In this document: positions 7,274-15,960 of the stretch, piece after piece | How the letters are laid out: every line of letters begins with the position of its first letter | Position numbering within the stretch: the stretch's first letter is position 1 | Assembly: GCA_964450715.1 (NCBI GenBank) | Contig: CAYVFC010000092.1 | Coordinates: 1-33,073, forward strand | Origin: CAYVFC01 sp964450715 | GTDB taxonomy: Bacteria > Myxococcota_A > Polyangia > Polyangiales > JAFGIB01 | Direction of reading: 5' to 3' | Length of the DNA: 33,073 nt | The notes under the pieces: model-generated | What the model saw: the letters and a program-made list of their open reading frames with translations, nothing else | Database searches by the model: none | What the model was told of the DNA's origin: nothing | Translations under genes and position numbers: made by a program

Positions 7274-8593
7274 ATGCTGCGCACCATGCAACGGAAACCA
7301 CTGATTCGATCGGGTCTACCGGCCGCCATTCTGGCGGCGCTGGTAGGCTTCTTGCTTAACCCGCAGGCGTCGCGCTCACAGCAGGGCAAGACGGACGAGG
7401 AGCAGCCCCTTCCCACCCGGCTGGTCATCGACGTCGATTCCCCGGAGCGCTCGCTGTATCGCATCGCGGTGCCCGAGCTGCTGGGCGGCGCGGGCGACCA
7501 GAACGGAGCCGAGGTGATCCGCAACGACCTGCGCCTCAGCTCGCTCTTCGACGTGCTCGACCCCAAGTCGTTCCTGGCCGACGCTGAGGCCGAGGGGCTC
7601 GGCATCGGCTCGCAAGCCTGGACCGTGGTGGGCGCGCAAGGCGTGGTCAAGGGCAAGCTCGACCGCACGGGCTCGAAGGTCAAGCTGCAGATGCGGCTGT
7701 ACGAGCTGGCGCGCGGGAACAGTCCCGTGCTCTCGCGCGACTACTCGGGCGGCAAGGGCGAGCTGCGCCGCTTCATGCACGAGTTCGCCAACGAGATCCT
7801 GCGCGTATTGACCGGAAAGGCCGGAGCCTTTGGTACGCGCTTTACCTTCGCCCGCCGGGTCGGCCCGGGGCGCAAGGATATCTACGTGGCCGAGTTCGAC
7901 GGCCACCGGGTGGGCCGGGTCTCCAGCGGGCGCGGGGTAGCCATGCTTCCCAGCTTCGGCCCGGGCGGCGTCTGGTACTCGATCCTCTCGCGTCGCGGCA
8001 TGTTCATCACCCACTCCAATGCCAAGGAGCGCCCCATCATCAAGGGCAGCGGCCTGAACATGGGCGTCTCCATCTGCGGCGGGCGCGCTTACTTCAGCTC
8101 GACCCGGGACGGCAACAGCGAGATCTACAGCGCGGCGCTAAACGGAAGCGACGTACGCAGGCTGACCAACCACCCCGGCATCGACGTGAGCCCCGCTTGC
8201 GGCCCGGGCGGCGATATCGCCTTTGTCTCCACCCGCCACGGCAACGCGCAGATCTTCGTGATGAGCGCTTCGGGCGGCGCGCCCAAGCGGGTCACCTACA
8301 AGGGCGATCACAACCAGACCCCTGCCTGGTGTCCGGATCCCAAGAACCCGCTCATCGCCTTTACCGGACGCGAAGGCGGGACCTTTGACGTGTTCACCGT
8401 CAACCTGAAGACCGGCCGGTATACCCGCCTGACCCAGGGCCAGGGCCTGAACAAGGATCCGGCCTTCTCGCCCGACTGCCGCATGGTCGCCTTTGCCTCT
8501 TCCCGCGGCGGCATCTTCATCTCCAACCCCGAGGGGCTGAACCAGACCCTGGTGGTGAGAGGCGGCGCCGAGACCGTTCGCTGGAGCCGGTAA
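7274..8593 (+). CDS. tolB: TolB periplasmic beta-propeller protein
   Basis: A 439-residue exported protein of the Tol-Pal system. The N-terminus has a basic region and hydrophobic core (AAILAALVGFLLNPQASRSQ). The next ~150 residues form the TolB N-domain (VIDVDSPERSLYRIAVPELL, IRNDLRLSSLFDVLD, VVGAQGVVKGKL, RLYELARG). From about residue 190 come WD40/PD40-type blades: YFSSTRDGNSEIYSAALNGSDVRRLT, AFVSTRHGNAQIFVMSASGG, AFTGREGGTFDVFTVNLKTG and a final MVAFASSRGGIF. Length matches the family. A good ribosome site (AAGGGGTGAT) precedes the ATG at 7274. The usual downstream pal gene is missing; a dispersed repeat and a barrel gene follow instead. Confidence 0.92.
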   Translation: MLRTMQRKPLIRSGLPAAILAALVGFLLNPQASRSQQGKTDEEQPLPTRLVIDVDSPERSLYRIAVPELLGGAGDQNGAEVIRNDLRLSSLFDVLDPKSFLADAEAEGLGIGSQAWTVVGAQGVVKGKLDRTGSKVKLQMRLYELARGNSPVLSRDYSGGKGELRRFMHEFANEILRVLTGKAGAFGTRFTFARRVGPGRKDIYVAEFDGHRVGRVSSGRGVAMLPSFGPGGVWYSILSRRGMFITHSNAKERPIIKGSGLNMGVSICGGRAYFSSTRDGNSEIYSAALNGSDVRRLTNHPGIDVSPACGPGGDIAFVSTRHGNAQIFVMSASGGAPKRVTYKGDHNQTPAWCPDPKNPLIAFTGREGGTFDVFTVNLKTGRYTRLTQGQGLNKDPAFSPDCRMVAFASSRGGIFISNPEGLNQTLVVRGGAETVRWSR

Positions 8594-8626
8594 CCCCCCT
8601 CTGGGATCGGACTCGAGAATCCGACA

Positions 8627-8855
8627 AAACGTGGCGCCGTGCGACAGGCGCAGAAACTCTCGACTGGGGCGGCCGACGGCGGAGTTCTTGCGCCAAGAGC
8701 GCAAGAATTGATGACAGGAAAGCCTCACGGTCCAGCCTCTTCGTTTTGGCTAGCCGATCAGAATGCTCATGTAGTTGCCGCCGCTCGGTGTTCGCCTGCG
8801 GGCTCGTCTTGATGCGATCTCCCCGCGCACTTCACCGAATACCCCTAAATGGATT
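8627..8855 (-). repeat. composite repeat: one 51-bp unit plus ~150-bp core (inverted copy)
   Basis: Read on the minus strand this holds one 51-bp unit (8641-8708), including the short-loop hairpin AGTTCTTGCGC-CAAGA-GCGCAAGAATT (8682-8708). A core (about 8709-8855) matches the reverse complement of 32497-32640, for example GCCGATCAGAATGCTCA and CGGGCTCGT. The shared border is at CGGCGCCACG. Single-base indels between the two cores break reading frames, so I treat it as non-coding. Confidence 0.75.
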
Positions 8856-9046
8856 GTTCCCTTGTTCGGCCGAGCCGTCCACCTGTCCCGGGCAGGGGAC
8901 GGTAAGGCGAATGTCGGCCGTTATTTGGCGCGATCCGGATCGGATTTCGTACGATCGATCTGAGAGGAATTCCGTCGTCCTTCTCCCGAAAGCCGTCATG
9001 ACGGAGCTAACCGGGGGATGCGGGCGTCCGGCAGAGGGAGGTCGAG
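8856..9046. other. intergenic region upstream of the barrel gene
   Basis: No coding sequence is supported. It contains a strong hairpin (8875-8902) and a 12-bp perfect palindrome CGATCCGGATCG at 8931-8942. Either could be an operator or a structural site. Confidence 0.4.
8875..8902. terminator. possible terminator-like hairpin after tolB/repeat
   Basis: CCGTCC-A-CCTG pairs with CAGG-GGACGG around a TCCCGGG loop: a 10-bp GC-rich stem with one bulged A. No T-run follows on either strand, so Rho-independent termination is only a possibility. It lies about 280 bp after the tolB stop. Confidence 0.35.
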
Positions 9047-9982
9047 ATGATTCAGCAACTTCAGAGCAGATTCCTGGTACGGCTTGCAGCGCGGGCCCTG
9101 GCGGTGTTCATCCTGTTGGCGGCCGGGCCGGTCTCCCGAGCTCAGGACCTAGACGACGAGCCGCTCGACGATATCACCAGCGGCGCGGAGCCGGACGCGG
9201 AGCCGGAACCGAGGCCGGAGAGCGAGTTCGACGACAGCGAGCGGCGTTCGTCGTCGCGGTCGAACTGGGACGAACCGGGCGAAGCCGAAGCGGACAGCGC
9301 TGGCGCCGCGCGTGAAAGCGGGGAATCCGGTCAGAGCGACCACGCTCGGATGGTGGGGCACGCCGGCATCGGTTTCTTCGGCGTCGTTTCGTTGCCCATG
9401 GCCGGCGCCGTCCAGGACCCGGAGACCGGAGTCTATCTACCGGACTACTCTGGGTCGCTGGCCGCGCCCACCATCGGCATGCGCTACTGGGCGAGCGAGC
9501 TGGTCGGAGTCGAATTCGGGGTGGGGATCGGGATCTCCACCGGCGTGTTCGAGCAGGAGGTGTCCGGGGCGACCGTCGTCAACGATCCTCCGGCTTACGG
9601 CGGGGGCGTCGTCCACGTCGGCCTGCCGCTGGCCGTGGGCCACAGCGGTCACTTCGTCCTGGAGATCATACCGGAGATCGACGTCGGATTTGGCGCGGGA
9701 ACCATCTTCGGCAGCGTGGCCTCGGCCGATATCAACCTGCGCGGTTTCCTCATCCAGGCCGGTGCGCGCGCGGGAGGCGAGATCCACTTCGGTTTCATCG
9801 ACGTACCGCAGCTGTCCCTGCAGGGCACCATCGGCTTTCACCTACGCAGCGAGCACCGCGCCTCGGACGGTCCGGGCAATGATTCCACTACCAGCACCAA
9901 CCTGACCGCCGGCACCTCGGTCGAGCAGAATCCCTGGGATTTCTTCACCACCAACGTGAGCGCTATCTATTACTTCCCGTAG
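9047..9982 (+). CDS. predicted outer-membrane beta-barrel protein with acidic linker
   Basis: A 311-residue exported protein. It has a signal peptide (LAVFILLAAGPVSRA-QD, cleavage after about residue 32) and then an unusual ~65-residue Asp/Glu/Ser-rich disordered linker. From about residue 100 come alternating strands of barrel type (HAGIGFFGVVSLPM, GMRYWASELVGVEFGVGIGIS, IPEIDVGFGAGTIFG, LIQAGARAGGEIHFGF) ending in the aromatic NVSAIYYFP, as outer-membrane barrels often do. I do not recognise a named family. It sits after tolB, where pal might be expected, but it has no lipobox or OmpA-type peptidoglycan motif. A good GGGAGGTCGAG site precedes the ATG. It is convergent with the next gene across only 9 bp. 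Confidence 0.72.
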   Translation: MIQQLQSRFLVRLAARALAVFILLAAGPVSRAQDLDDEPLDDITSGAEPDAEPEPRPESEFDDSERRSSSRSNWDEPGEAEADSAGAARESGESGQSDHARMVGHAGIGFFGVVSLPMAGAVQDPETGVYLPDYSGSLAAPTIGMRYWASELVGVEFGVGIGISTGVFEQEVSGATVVNDPPAYGGGVVHVGLPLAVGHSGHFVLEIIPEIDVGFGAGTIFGSVASADINLRGFLIQAGARAGGEIHFGFIDVPQLSLQGTIGFHLRSEHRASDGPGNDSTTSTNLTAGTSVEQNPWDFFTTNVSAIYYFP

Positions 9983-9991
9983 ACCCGGTTC

Positions 9992-11236
9992 TCAATTCCA
10001 GTCGCAGGCCGAGGACAGCTCCAGCGGCACGCAGCGCATGCCGTCCGGGCAGGGGTTGAGGATCGGATCGTCGCAGCGCAGGCGGCAGTAGCCGTTGCTG
10101 CAGAACTTGACCGCGTTGCCGCTGGGCGCATCCGGGCAATCGGCATCGATCCCGCAGGCGGGCGCGCACCAGCAGCCCACCTCTCCGGTGCTTGCCGAAC
10201 ACTCCACGCCGGTGGCTAGCGTGGTGGGAAAGCCTGGGTAGGGATAGGGAAACGGGAAGGGCATGATGCTCAGCGAGCGGCAAAACTCGTTCACCGGGCA
10301 GGCGGGAAAGCCCGCCGAGCAGCTCGCATACTCGCTGATTCCGCCCCCGCTTCCCCCCGTGCCCCCGCTTCCGCCGGTGCCTCCGCTACCGCCGCTGCCC
10401 CCGGTCGAGCCGCCGCTTCCCGCCGTGCCGGCCAGGCTGCATTCGCCCGCGGTGCAGGCATAGCCGTCCGGGCATTCGTCGTCGGACAGGCAGCGGGCGC
10501 AGAACCCGCCGCTGAAGTCGCAGAGCATTCCCATGGGGGTGCAGTCGTTGTCCGAGTCACAGAAGGTCTTGCAGGCGGCGCTCACGCAGATTTGGCCGGC
10601 TTCGCAGTCGGTATTCGCGACGCAGTCCACGCAGCGGCCCCTCGGCACGTCGCACACCTGTCCCGCGGGGCAATCCAGCGAGTTCCGGCAGGGGTAGTAG
10701 GGGACGCACTTCCGGCCCAGGCAGTCGTGGCTCTCGGGGCAATCGTTGCTGGTCAGGCACTGCACGCAGCGGCCCAGAGCCCGGTCGCATATGGTGTTGC
10801 CCTCGGGATCGTCGACACAGTCCAGGCTGTTGTTGCAGGAGGTGAGGGTCACGCAGCGGTAGCTCTCGCAGATCCGCTCGCCCTCGCAGTCGGCATCGGC
10901 AAGGCACTCGACGCACCGGCGGCGCGAGGTGTCGCAGATCATCTCTACCGCGCGGCAGTCGCTGTCCGACTCGCACCACACTTCCATGCTCTGTCCGGCT
11001 TCGCCTCCGGTTCCCGAGCCGCCCTCGCCGGCCCGCGAGCCGGCCGCGCCGCCCCCGCTTCCGCTCGTGCCCGCGCTCCCGGCTCCCGCGCCGCCCTCGC
11101 CCTGTCCGCCGTCGACGCCTCCGTCGACCGCCGCGCCGCCGTCCGCCTCGAGATCGGTGCGGTTGTTGCGGCTGGTGTGGCACCCGACGGTCGCGATGGC
11201 GACGAATAGGAAGAAGAAGGTCGATATCGGTCGCAT
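9992..11236 (-). CDS. Cys-rich surface lipoprotein with Gly/Ser linkers
   Basis: A 414-residue lipoprotein of unknown function. The signal peptide ends in lipobox ATVGC (Cys19). A Gly/Ser/Ala linker runs to about residue 80, and then ~190 residues of Cys-rich modules follow, of the form DxDCxxxxxICDxxxxRCVxCLxxxDC. A second low-complexity Gly/Ser/Thr linker (GGSGGTGGSGG type) and a C-terminal Cys-rich domain complete it. The modules look disulphide-stabilised and the protein is probably displayed on the outer membrane. The first Cys-rich part is paralogous to the gene 12 bp upstream (NSLDCVDDPEGNTICDRALG against NSLDCTDDSRGRTVCDQPRG), so the pair likely arose by duplication and is co-transcribed. 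A GGGGAG ribosome site precedes the ATG. Confidence 0.8.
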   Translation of the reverse strand: MRPISTFFFLFVAIATVGCHTSRNNRTDLEADGGAAVDGGVDGGQGEGGAGAGSAGTSGSGGGAAGSRAGEGGSGTGGEAGQSMEVWCESDSDCRAVEMICDTSRRRCVECLADADCEGERICESYRCVTLTSCNNSLDCVDDPEGNTICDRALGRCVQCLTSNDCPESHDCLGRKCVPYYPCRNSLDCPAGQVCDVPRGRCVDCVANTDCEAGQICVSAACKTFCDSDNDCTPMGMLCDFSGGFCARCLSDDECPDGYACTAGECSLAGTAGSGGSTGGSGGSGGTGGSGGTGGSGGGISEYASCSAGFPACPVNEFCRSLSIMPFPFPYPYPGFPTTLATGVECSASTGEVGCWCAPACGIDADCPDAPSGNAVKFCSNGYCRLRCDDPILNPCPDGMRCVPLELSSACDWN

Positions 11237-11248
11237 CTCTACTCCCCG

Positions 11249-12988
11249 TTATCCGTTGCAGCAGACAATTGCACCGGTGCTTTGCGTACCGGACTGACTA
11301 CACGGTAAGTCCTCGACGCACGACGGATAGATGGTGTTTCTCGTCCACAAGGCATTTAGGTAATCCGACACCAGGAAATAGACGTTGGTGCCGCCGTTGC
11401 AGCTCGCGGCGCCGCCAGCGCAGGCACATCCCTGCGCGGCCAGGTACGCGTGCATAGCCGTTTGGCAGAGCTGGGTCGAGGTGCAGAGGCCCCATCCTGA
11501 TCCCAAATCGGCGCACGCTGTCTCGCCCTGGGTCTTGGTACGGGTCGCATCCGTGTCGACCAGGTAGCCGCAGGTCGACCCCAGCTCGACGCAACTGGCG
11601 CCCGGACAGACGGTATTGCCGCAATCGTTCACCGTGCACTCGCCGTCCACGCAGTGCTCGTCCGTATCGTCGCAGTCGGTTCCACCGTCCGCGTAGCCGT
11701 TGCCGCGCGCGTTGCATACCGTGGCCATGTTCTCCGCCTCGTCGCAAACAGGCTGGCCAGGCGGACAGACTTGCCCCTGGCAGGCCGGGTCGTTCTCGTC
11801 GCAGTACTCGTCGGTCGCGCATTCGTCGACCGTGCTCTCGGTGGTGCCGTCGCTGCTGCAGATCAGCACCCGGTCGTCGCCGTCGCAGCGCTCCTGGCCC
11901 GGGACGCAGACCAACGGTAGGCACTCGTCCACCACGCACAGCTCGTCGTCCACGGCGCAGTTCTGCACCATCAGGTAGGAGAGCCCGTCGGGCGCGCAGT
12001 CGATGACCTTTTCCGCGTCCGCGGTGCACATGCGCGTTCCCGGAACGTCGCAGACCCACGGCTCGCAGGAGGCCGCCCCGTTCGATACCAGGCAGCTCCG
12101 GCCGGCGGCGCAGGGAGCGGGCAGCGTATCGCCATCGCCCGCGTCGCCGCAGACCACCACCGCGTTGTCCTGACAGGAGCCGGTCCCGGGCCGGCAGAGG
12201 TCGGGCACGCAGTTGCCCAGCGAGCAGAAGAGCGCCTCGTCGCAGTCCTCGTGCAGCAGGCACTGCGCGCAGACACCCGCGCCCGGATCGCAGAGCAGCC
12301 CGTGCGGCGTACAGTCATTGTCCGAATCGCAGGCCCGGCGGCAATAAGCGGCCACGCAGCGCATCCCCTCGCCACAGTCGGCGTCGCGCACGCAATCCAG
12401 GCAGCGACCCCAGGCCGTGTCGCACACCATGGACGGCGGGCAGTCGAGCGAGTTGACGCAGGGGATGAACGGGTAGCAGGTGTTGTCGTTGCAGTCGTGG
12501 TAGTCGGGGCAGTCGGCCGCGGTCAGGCACTGCACGCATTGGCCGCGCGGCTGGTCGCACACTGTTCGTCCCCGCGAATCGTCGGTGCAGTCCAGACTAT
12601 TCTCGCAGGGGGTGATATCCACGCACTCGCCGTTCACGCAGGTGGCCCGGTCCGCGCAATCGCTATCGAAGAGGCATTCGACGCAGAGCTCGGATACCAC
12701 GTCGCACATCAAGCCGTGCTCCCTGCACTGCTCGTCGTCGGTGCAGGAGTACCGCTCCGGACCGCTCGCCGCATCTCCTCCGGGCAGAGCCGAGTCTAGC
12801 GCGGGCGGCGCGGCATCCATGCTCGCGCTGGCATCGGGCCGGGGCGCGTCGGCGCCAGCGGTGCCCGCCTCCCGGAGTGATGAAGCGTCGACAGCCCCGT
12901 CGGCCACGACCTGGCGATTACGTCCCCCGGCGCTACAGGCGGTGAAAACGACCAGCCCGATCGATATACAGAAAGCGAAGCGTTTCAT
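11249..12988 (-). CDS. large Cys-rich lipoprotein, paralogue of the following gene
   Basis: A 579-residue lipoprotein and first gene of a two-gene minus-strand operon. Lipobox FTAC gives lipidated Cys18, followed by an Ala/Asp/Pro linker instead of the usual Gly type. Residues ~80-240 are Cys modules shared with the downstream gene. From ~240 a second module type repeats with CxxGxxxCxxxxxxVCxxxGxxxxxxxCxxxxxC spacing (DLCRPGTGSCQDNAVVVCGD, LVCVPGQERCDGDDRVLICS). The C-terminal ~110 residues (ACADLGSGWGLCTSTQLC ... IYPSCVEDLPCSQSGTQ) form a distinct Cys-rich domain I do not recognise. Probably an extracellular binding or structural protein. It is divergent from the esterase gene across 343 bp. 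Confidence 0.8.
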   Translation of the reverse strand: MKRFAFCISIGLVVFTACSAGGRNRQVVADGAVDASSLREAGTAGADAPRPDASASMDAAPPALDSALPGGDAASGPERYSCTDDEQCREHGLMCDVVSELCVECLFDSDCADRATCVNGECVDITPCENSLDCTDDSRGRTVCDQPRGQCVQCLTAADCPDYHDCNDNTCYPFIPCVNSLDCPPSMVCDTAWGRCLDCVRDADCGEGMRCVAAYCRRACDSDNDCTPHGLLCDPGAGVCAQCLLHEDCDEALFCSLGNCVPDLCRPGTGSCQDNAVVVCGDAGDGDTLPAPCAAGRSCLVSNGAASCEPWVCDVPGTRMCTADAEKVIDCAPDGLSYLMVQNCAVDDELCVVDECLPLVCVPGQERCDGDDRVLICSSDGTTESTVDECATDEYCDENDPACQGQVCPPGQPVCDEAENMATVCNARGNGYADGGTDCDDTDEHCVDGECTVNDCGNTVCPGASCVELGSTCGYLVDTDATRTKTQGETACADLGSGWGLCTSTQLCQTAMHAYLAAQGCACAGGAASCNGGTNVYFLVSDYLNALWTRNTIYPSCVEDLPCSQSGTQSTGAIVCCNG

Positions 12989-13331
12989 TAGACCCCGAAA
13001 CTAGAAGCCCTCCCGAATCACTATACCATTTCGATCTTATTGTATCCACGCAAGGAATCGGGACCAGGCGATAGCCGGCTCGGCACGGGCGGCGTCGCTG
13101 CCGAAGCGCTCATCAATTCGCTTTTCGCGCCAGCCGGCGACCGTACTGGCGCCAAGTGGATGGCGGCAGCGGCCGATTCCCGGGCGTTTGCGCTTCAGCC
13201 TCCGGTGGTTTGCCAATACCGTGGACCCGTCGCAGACATCCCGGAACGGAGAGCGCGGAAAACCGGTTCCGGCGCAGCTTGAGGCGAATCACTTTGATTG
13301 ATTTTGGTATTCTCAGTCAGGAGAGGAGACG
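12989..13331. other. divergent intergenic region
   Basis: It separates the Cys-rich lipoprotein operon (minus) from the esterase (plus) and must hold both promoters. An AT-richer patch (CTATACCATTTCGATCTTATTG, about 13020-13041) near the minus-strand start and GATTGATTTTGGTATT (13296-13311) just before the esterase are the likeliest promoter areas; neither gives a clean -35/-10 pair. An open frame at 13040-13282 shows no family resemblance and I do not call it. Confidence 0.4.
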
Positions 13332-15071
13332 ATGGACTTCAGTTCGATTGAATCTCGATTCATCCGCTACGCGTCGGGCTGCGGGATTGTACCGCTGCTG
13401 CTCTGCGCTGCTGCCTGCGGTGACGAGGACCAGGCGGAGAGCCCGAACGGCGAGGGCTCGCCGCCGGACGCCGCCGCGGCCGACGGCGCGGATTTGGGCG
13501 AGCATGATGCCGGAACGGGCGGGGCGTTTGACGGCTTGCTGGTCGAGCTCGACGACGGCCAGGTACGCGGCGAGATGTCGGGCGAGGCGCGCCTGTTTCT
13601 CAAGATACCTTATGCAAAGCCGCCTCTGGGTGAGCTGCGTTTCCGGGCTCCGGTGCCAAACGATCCCTGGACGGGTGTGCGCCACCAGAGCGAGTTCGCC
13701 GAGGGCTGCCCGCAGCTGGCCGACCAGGGCGCACCGCCGAGCGACAACGAGGATTGCCTCTACCTGAACCTTTGGTCGCCCGAGCCCGCGCCCGAGCGGG
13801 CGCCGGTCATGGTCTGGATCCACGGGGGGGGCAACTTCTCCGGCTCGGCGGGCATTCCCATCCCCACCACCGAGCGGCTCTGGTACGACGGGCAGTACTT
13901 CGCCGCGCGCAACGGGGTGGTGCTGGTGACGGTCAACTATCGTCTGGGTCCCTTCGGCTTCTTCGCTCATCCGGGCCTGGCCGGCGAGGGAGAGCCGGTG
14001 GGCAACCAGGGGCTGCTCGATCAGCGCCGGGCGCTCGAATGGGTGAGGGACAACATCGCCGCCTTTGGCGGGGACCCCGAGAACGTGACCATTTTCGGCG
14101 AGTCGGCGGGATCGGCCGACGTCTGTTACCACGTCGCCTCGCCCGGAAGTCGAGGTTTGTTCCACCGAGCGATCAGCCAGAGCGGGGGGTGCACCATCCG
14201 CAGCATGGGCGCAGAGCTGACCATCGCCGAGACCGGGGCGCAGATGGAAGAGTACGGCGAAGCGGTGGGATGCGAGAAGGGCGAGGGGCAGCTCGAATGC
14301 TTGCGGCAGGCGCCGGTGGAAGATCTGTTGGCCAACGCGGATCAGCCCTCTCCCGGCGATGCCGAGATCAGTGGCGACCGCGCCTGGAGCTTCGCCGCGG
14401 TGATCGACGGGGCCGGCGGATTCTTGCCCGACGCGCCCAGAGCGCTCTTCGACGGCGGGGAGATCGCCCGCGTCCCGTACCTGCTGGGCAGCAACAACGA
14501 CGAGGGCACCACCTTTGTCTGGCAGGCGCCCTCGCTGCAGAGCGAGGAACAGTACCTGGCGGATCTACAGGCGCGCTACGGGGACGCGGCCTCGGCGGTG
14601 GCGGCCGTCTACCCGCCCTCGGATTTCGACGGGGACTTCGACGCGGCGCGCGCCCGGGTCATCGGCGATGCCGGGGTCGTCTGCAGCACCTTCGACACCG
14701 CGCTCCGCGCCGCCCGGGCGGGGCTGAAGGTCTACCTGTACAACTTCAACGTGAAGTGGAGCCTGCTGCCCGAGATCCTGCTCGCCGGCCACGCCGCGGA
14801 GATCAGCCATGTGTTCGGCTATGCCTATGCCCGCGACGGGCAGAACCCGGCGGTCGGCGAGCAGAGCCAGGCGGTGGCCGACGCCATGAACGACTACTGG
14901 TCGCGTTTTGCCGAGACCGGGGATCCCAACGGACCGGATGCCCCGGCGGTCTGGCCCGAGTTCAGCGAGGGTGGCGACAAGCGTCTGCAACTGGACTCCG
15001 GGTGGCAAGTCCTGGAGGATTTCCGCGCCGAGCAGTGCGCTTTCTGGCGGCAGTACTACGGTGCGCAGTAG
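13332..15071 (+). CDS. type-B carboxylesterase (alpha/beta hydrolase) lipoprotein
   Basis: A 579-residue exported serine esterase. The N-terminus is hydrophobic with a lipobox-like CAAAC (Cys29) and a Gly/Asp/Ala linker, so it is probably surface-anchored. The esterase domain starts near residue 75 (GQVRGEMSG, LKIPYAKPPLGELRF) with EDCLYLNLWSP, the oxyanion motif WIHGGGNFSG and VTVNYRLGPFGFF. The nucleophile is S258 in FGESAGS, the acid E391 in NNDEGTTF, and the base H487 in GHAAEISHVFGYA, so the triad is complete. It should hydrolyse ester bonds of small or lipid-like substrates outside the cell; specificity cannot be read here. The AGGAGAGGAG site before the ATG is strong. It is convergent with the PilZ-like gene at 8 bp. 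Confidence 0.9.
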   Translation: MDFSSIESRFIRYASGCGIVPLLLCAAACGDEDQAESPNGEGSPPDAAAADGADLGEHDAGTGGAFDGLLVELDDGQVRGEMSGEARLFLKIPYAKPPLGELRFRAPVPNDPWTGVRHQSEFAEGCPQLADQGAPPSDNEDCLYLNLWSPEPAPERAPVMVWIHGGGNFSGSAGIPIPTTERLWYDGQYFAARNGVVLVTVNYRLGPFGFFAHPGLAGEGEPVGNQGLLDQRRALEWVRDNIAAFGGDPENVTIFGESAGSADVCYHVASPGSRGLFHRAISQSGGCTIRSMGAELTIAETGAQMEEYGEAVGCEKGEGQLECLRQAPVEDLLANADQPSPGDAEISGDRAWSFAAVIDGAGGFLPDAPRALFDGGEIARVPYLLGSNNDEGTTFVWQAPSLQSEEQYLADLQARYGDAASAVAAVYPPSDFDGDFDAARARVIGDAGVVCSTFDTALRAARAGLKVYLYNFNVKWSLLPEILLAGHAAEISHVFGYAYARDGQNPAVGEQSQAVADAMNDYWSRFAETGDPNGPDAPAVWPEFSEGGDKRLQLDSGWQVLEDFRAEQCAFWRQYYGAQ

Positions 15072-15079
15072 CGCAGGGC

Positions 15080-15943
15080 CTACTTATCGAGATCCTGGAC
15101 CCCCCATCCCCGGGTCGTCTTGCGCCAGTAGGCGGTCGCCTGCTGGGCCTCGTTGAAATAAACGAACGCGTTCCGGTCGCCGGCCAGCTGGGCGATGCGG
15201 CGCATCTGCAGCATGGCTACGGGATTGAAGATCAGAACGATACAGAGAAAGGTCTCCCGCGCGCTCATGGAGGCGAAGCACTGCTGGACCTCCTCCAGGC
15301 TCTCCTCGGGGCAGGCTAGCAGCTGCCGGGCGTCCAGGAAGACGAGCAGCGGGTCCCGCCCCACGCTCAGGATCTCCTCGTCGATCCGCCGGTGCAGCTG
15401 CCGGCTTTCCGCCGGATTGAGAAAACCGTTGAGCCAGATCCAGAGCCGGCCGGATGCTTGCTGTACCTTGAACTTCTCGTCGATCTCGACCGGCAGACCC
15501 GTTTTCTTCGCAGCGCCGCGGTTCTCCTTCAGGTAGACGGTGATCTCTTCCCTTGCCGTCTCTTCGATCTCGGGGAGCTCCACGCCGTACTTCGACTCGG
15601 TCTCCAGGACGTCCGGCTCCCTTATCCACTTTATTCGCCCGAATAGGTCCAATTGAGAGCGGTCGGGAAGGCGGAAGCGCAGGCGGACGCCTTCCCCCAC
15701 CACCATGGCGTTGTTGCCGCCGACGCTCAGTACGGCATGGCCGGGACCGATGTCGTAGAGTCGACCTCTGGTCGTCTCCTTGCGATCGACCAACGCGCTC
15801 CTGCGCTCGTTCGCGTCATCGCCCTCGGTGGGGATTCGGCGGTGACGCTCGCGCACAAACGACAAATCTTCGACGCTCGAATGATCGTCGCGGCGGTTCG
15901 GGCGTTCTTCCCGTGGGACCGGCCTCGATCGATCCGCGGCCAT
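15080..15943 (-). CDS. PilZ-like protein fused to a STAS/SpoIIAA-like domain
   Basis: A 287-residue cytoplasmic protein. Residues ~50-138 look like a PilZ c-di-GMP receptor domain (TTRGRLYDIGPGHAVLSV, VRLRFRLPD, GRIKWIRE, YGVELPE), but the canonical D/NxSxxG reads DIGPGH and the RxxxR is not clear, so ligand binding is uncertain. Residues ~157-275 alternate strand and helix as in SpoIIAA/STAS folds (SGRLWIWLNGFLNP, LLVFLDARQLLA, CIVLIFNPVAMLQMRRI, FVYFNEAQQATAYW). I chose the ATG at 15943, 17 bp after the upstream EAL-like gene; the frame stays open upstream but overlaps that gene. The pairing suggests an output protein working with its degenerate EAL partner. Domain calls are by pattern only. 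Confidence 0.7.
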   Translation of the reverse strand: MAADRSRPVPREERPNRRDDHSSVEDLSFVRERHRRIPTEGDDANERRSALVDRKETTRGRLYDIGPGHAVLSVGGNNAMVVGEGVRLRFRLPDRSQLDLFGRIKWIREPDVLETESKYGVELPEIEETAREEITVYLKENRGAAKKTGLPVEIDEKFKVQQASGRLWIWLNGFLNPAESRQLHRRIDEEILSVGRDPLLVFLDARQLLACPEESLEEVQQCFASMSARETFLCIVLIFNPVAMLQMRRIAQLAGDRNAFVYFNEAQQATAYWRKTTRGWGVQDLDK

Positions 15944-15960
15944 TCTGAGAGCCCTGGCGT

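Noticed and set aside
8746..9315. Open frame whose start resembles a minus-strand frame at 32486-32737
   Set aside because: The similarity comes from the shared repeat core. A one-base indel between copies breaks the common frame, and the rest overlaps the barrel gene.
13156..13767. Plus-strand frame overlapping the esterase start
   Set aside because: Arg/Ser-rich shadow composition; the esterase has full catalytic motifs and a strong ribosome site.
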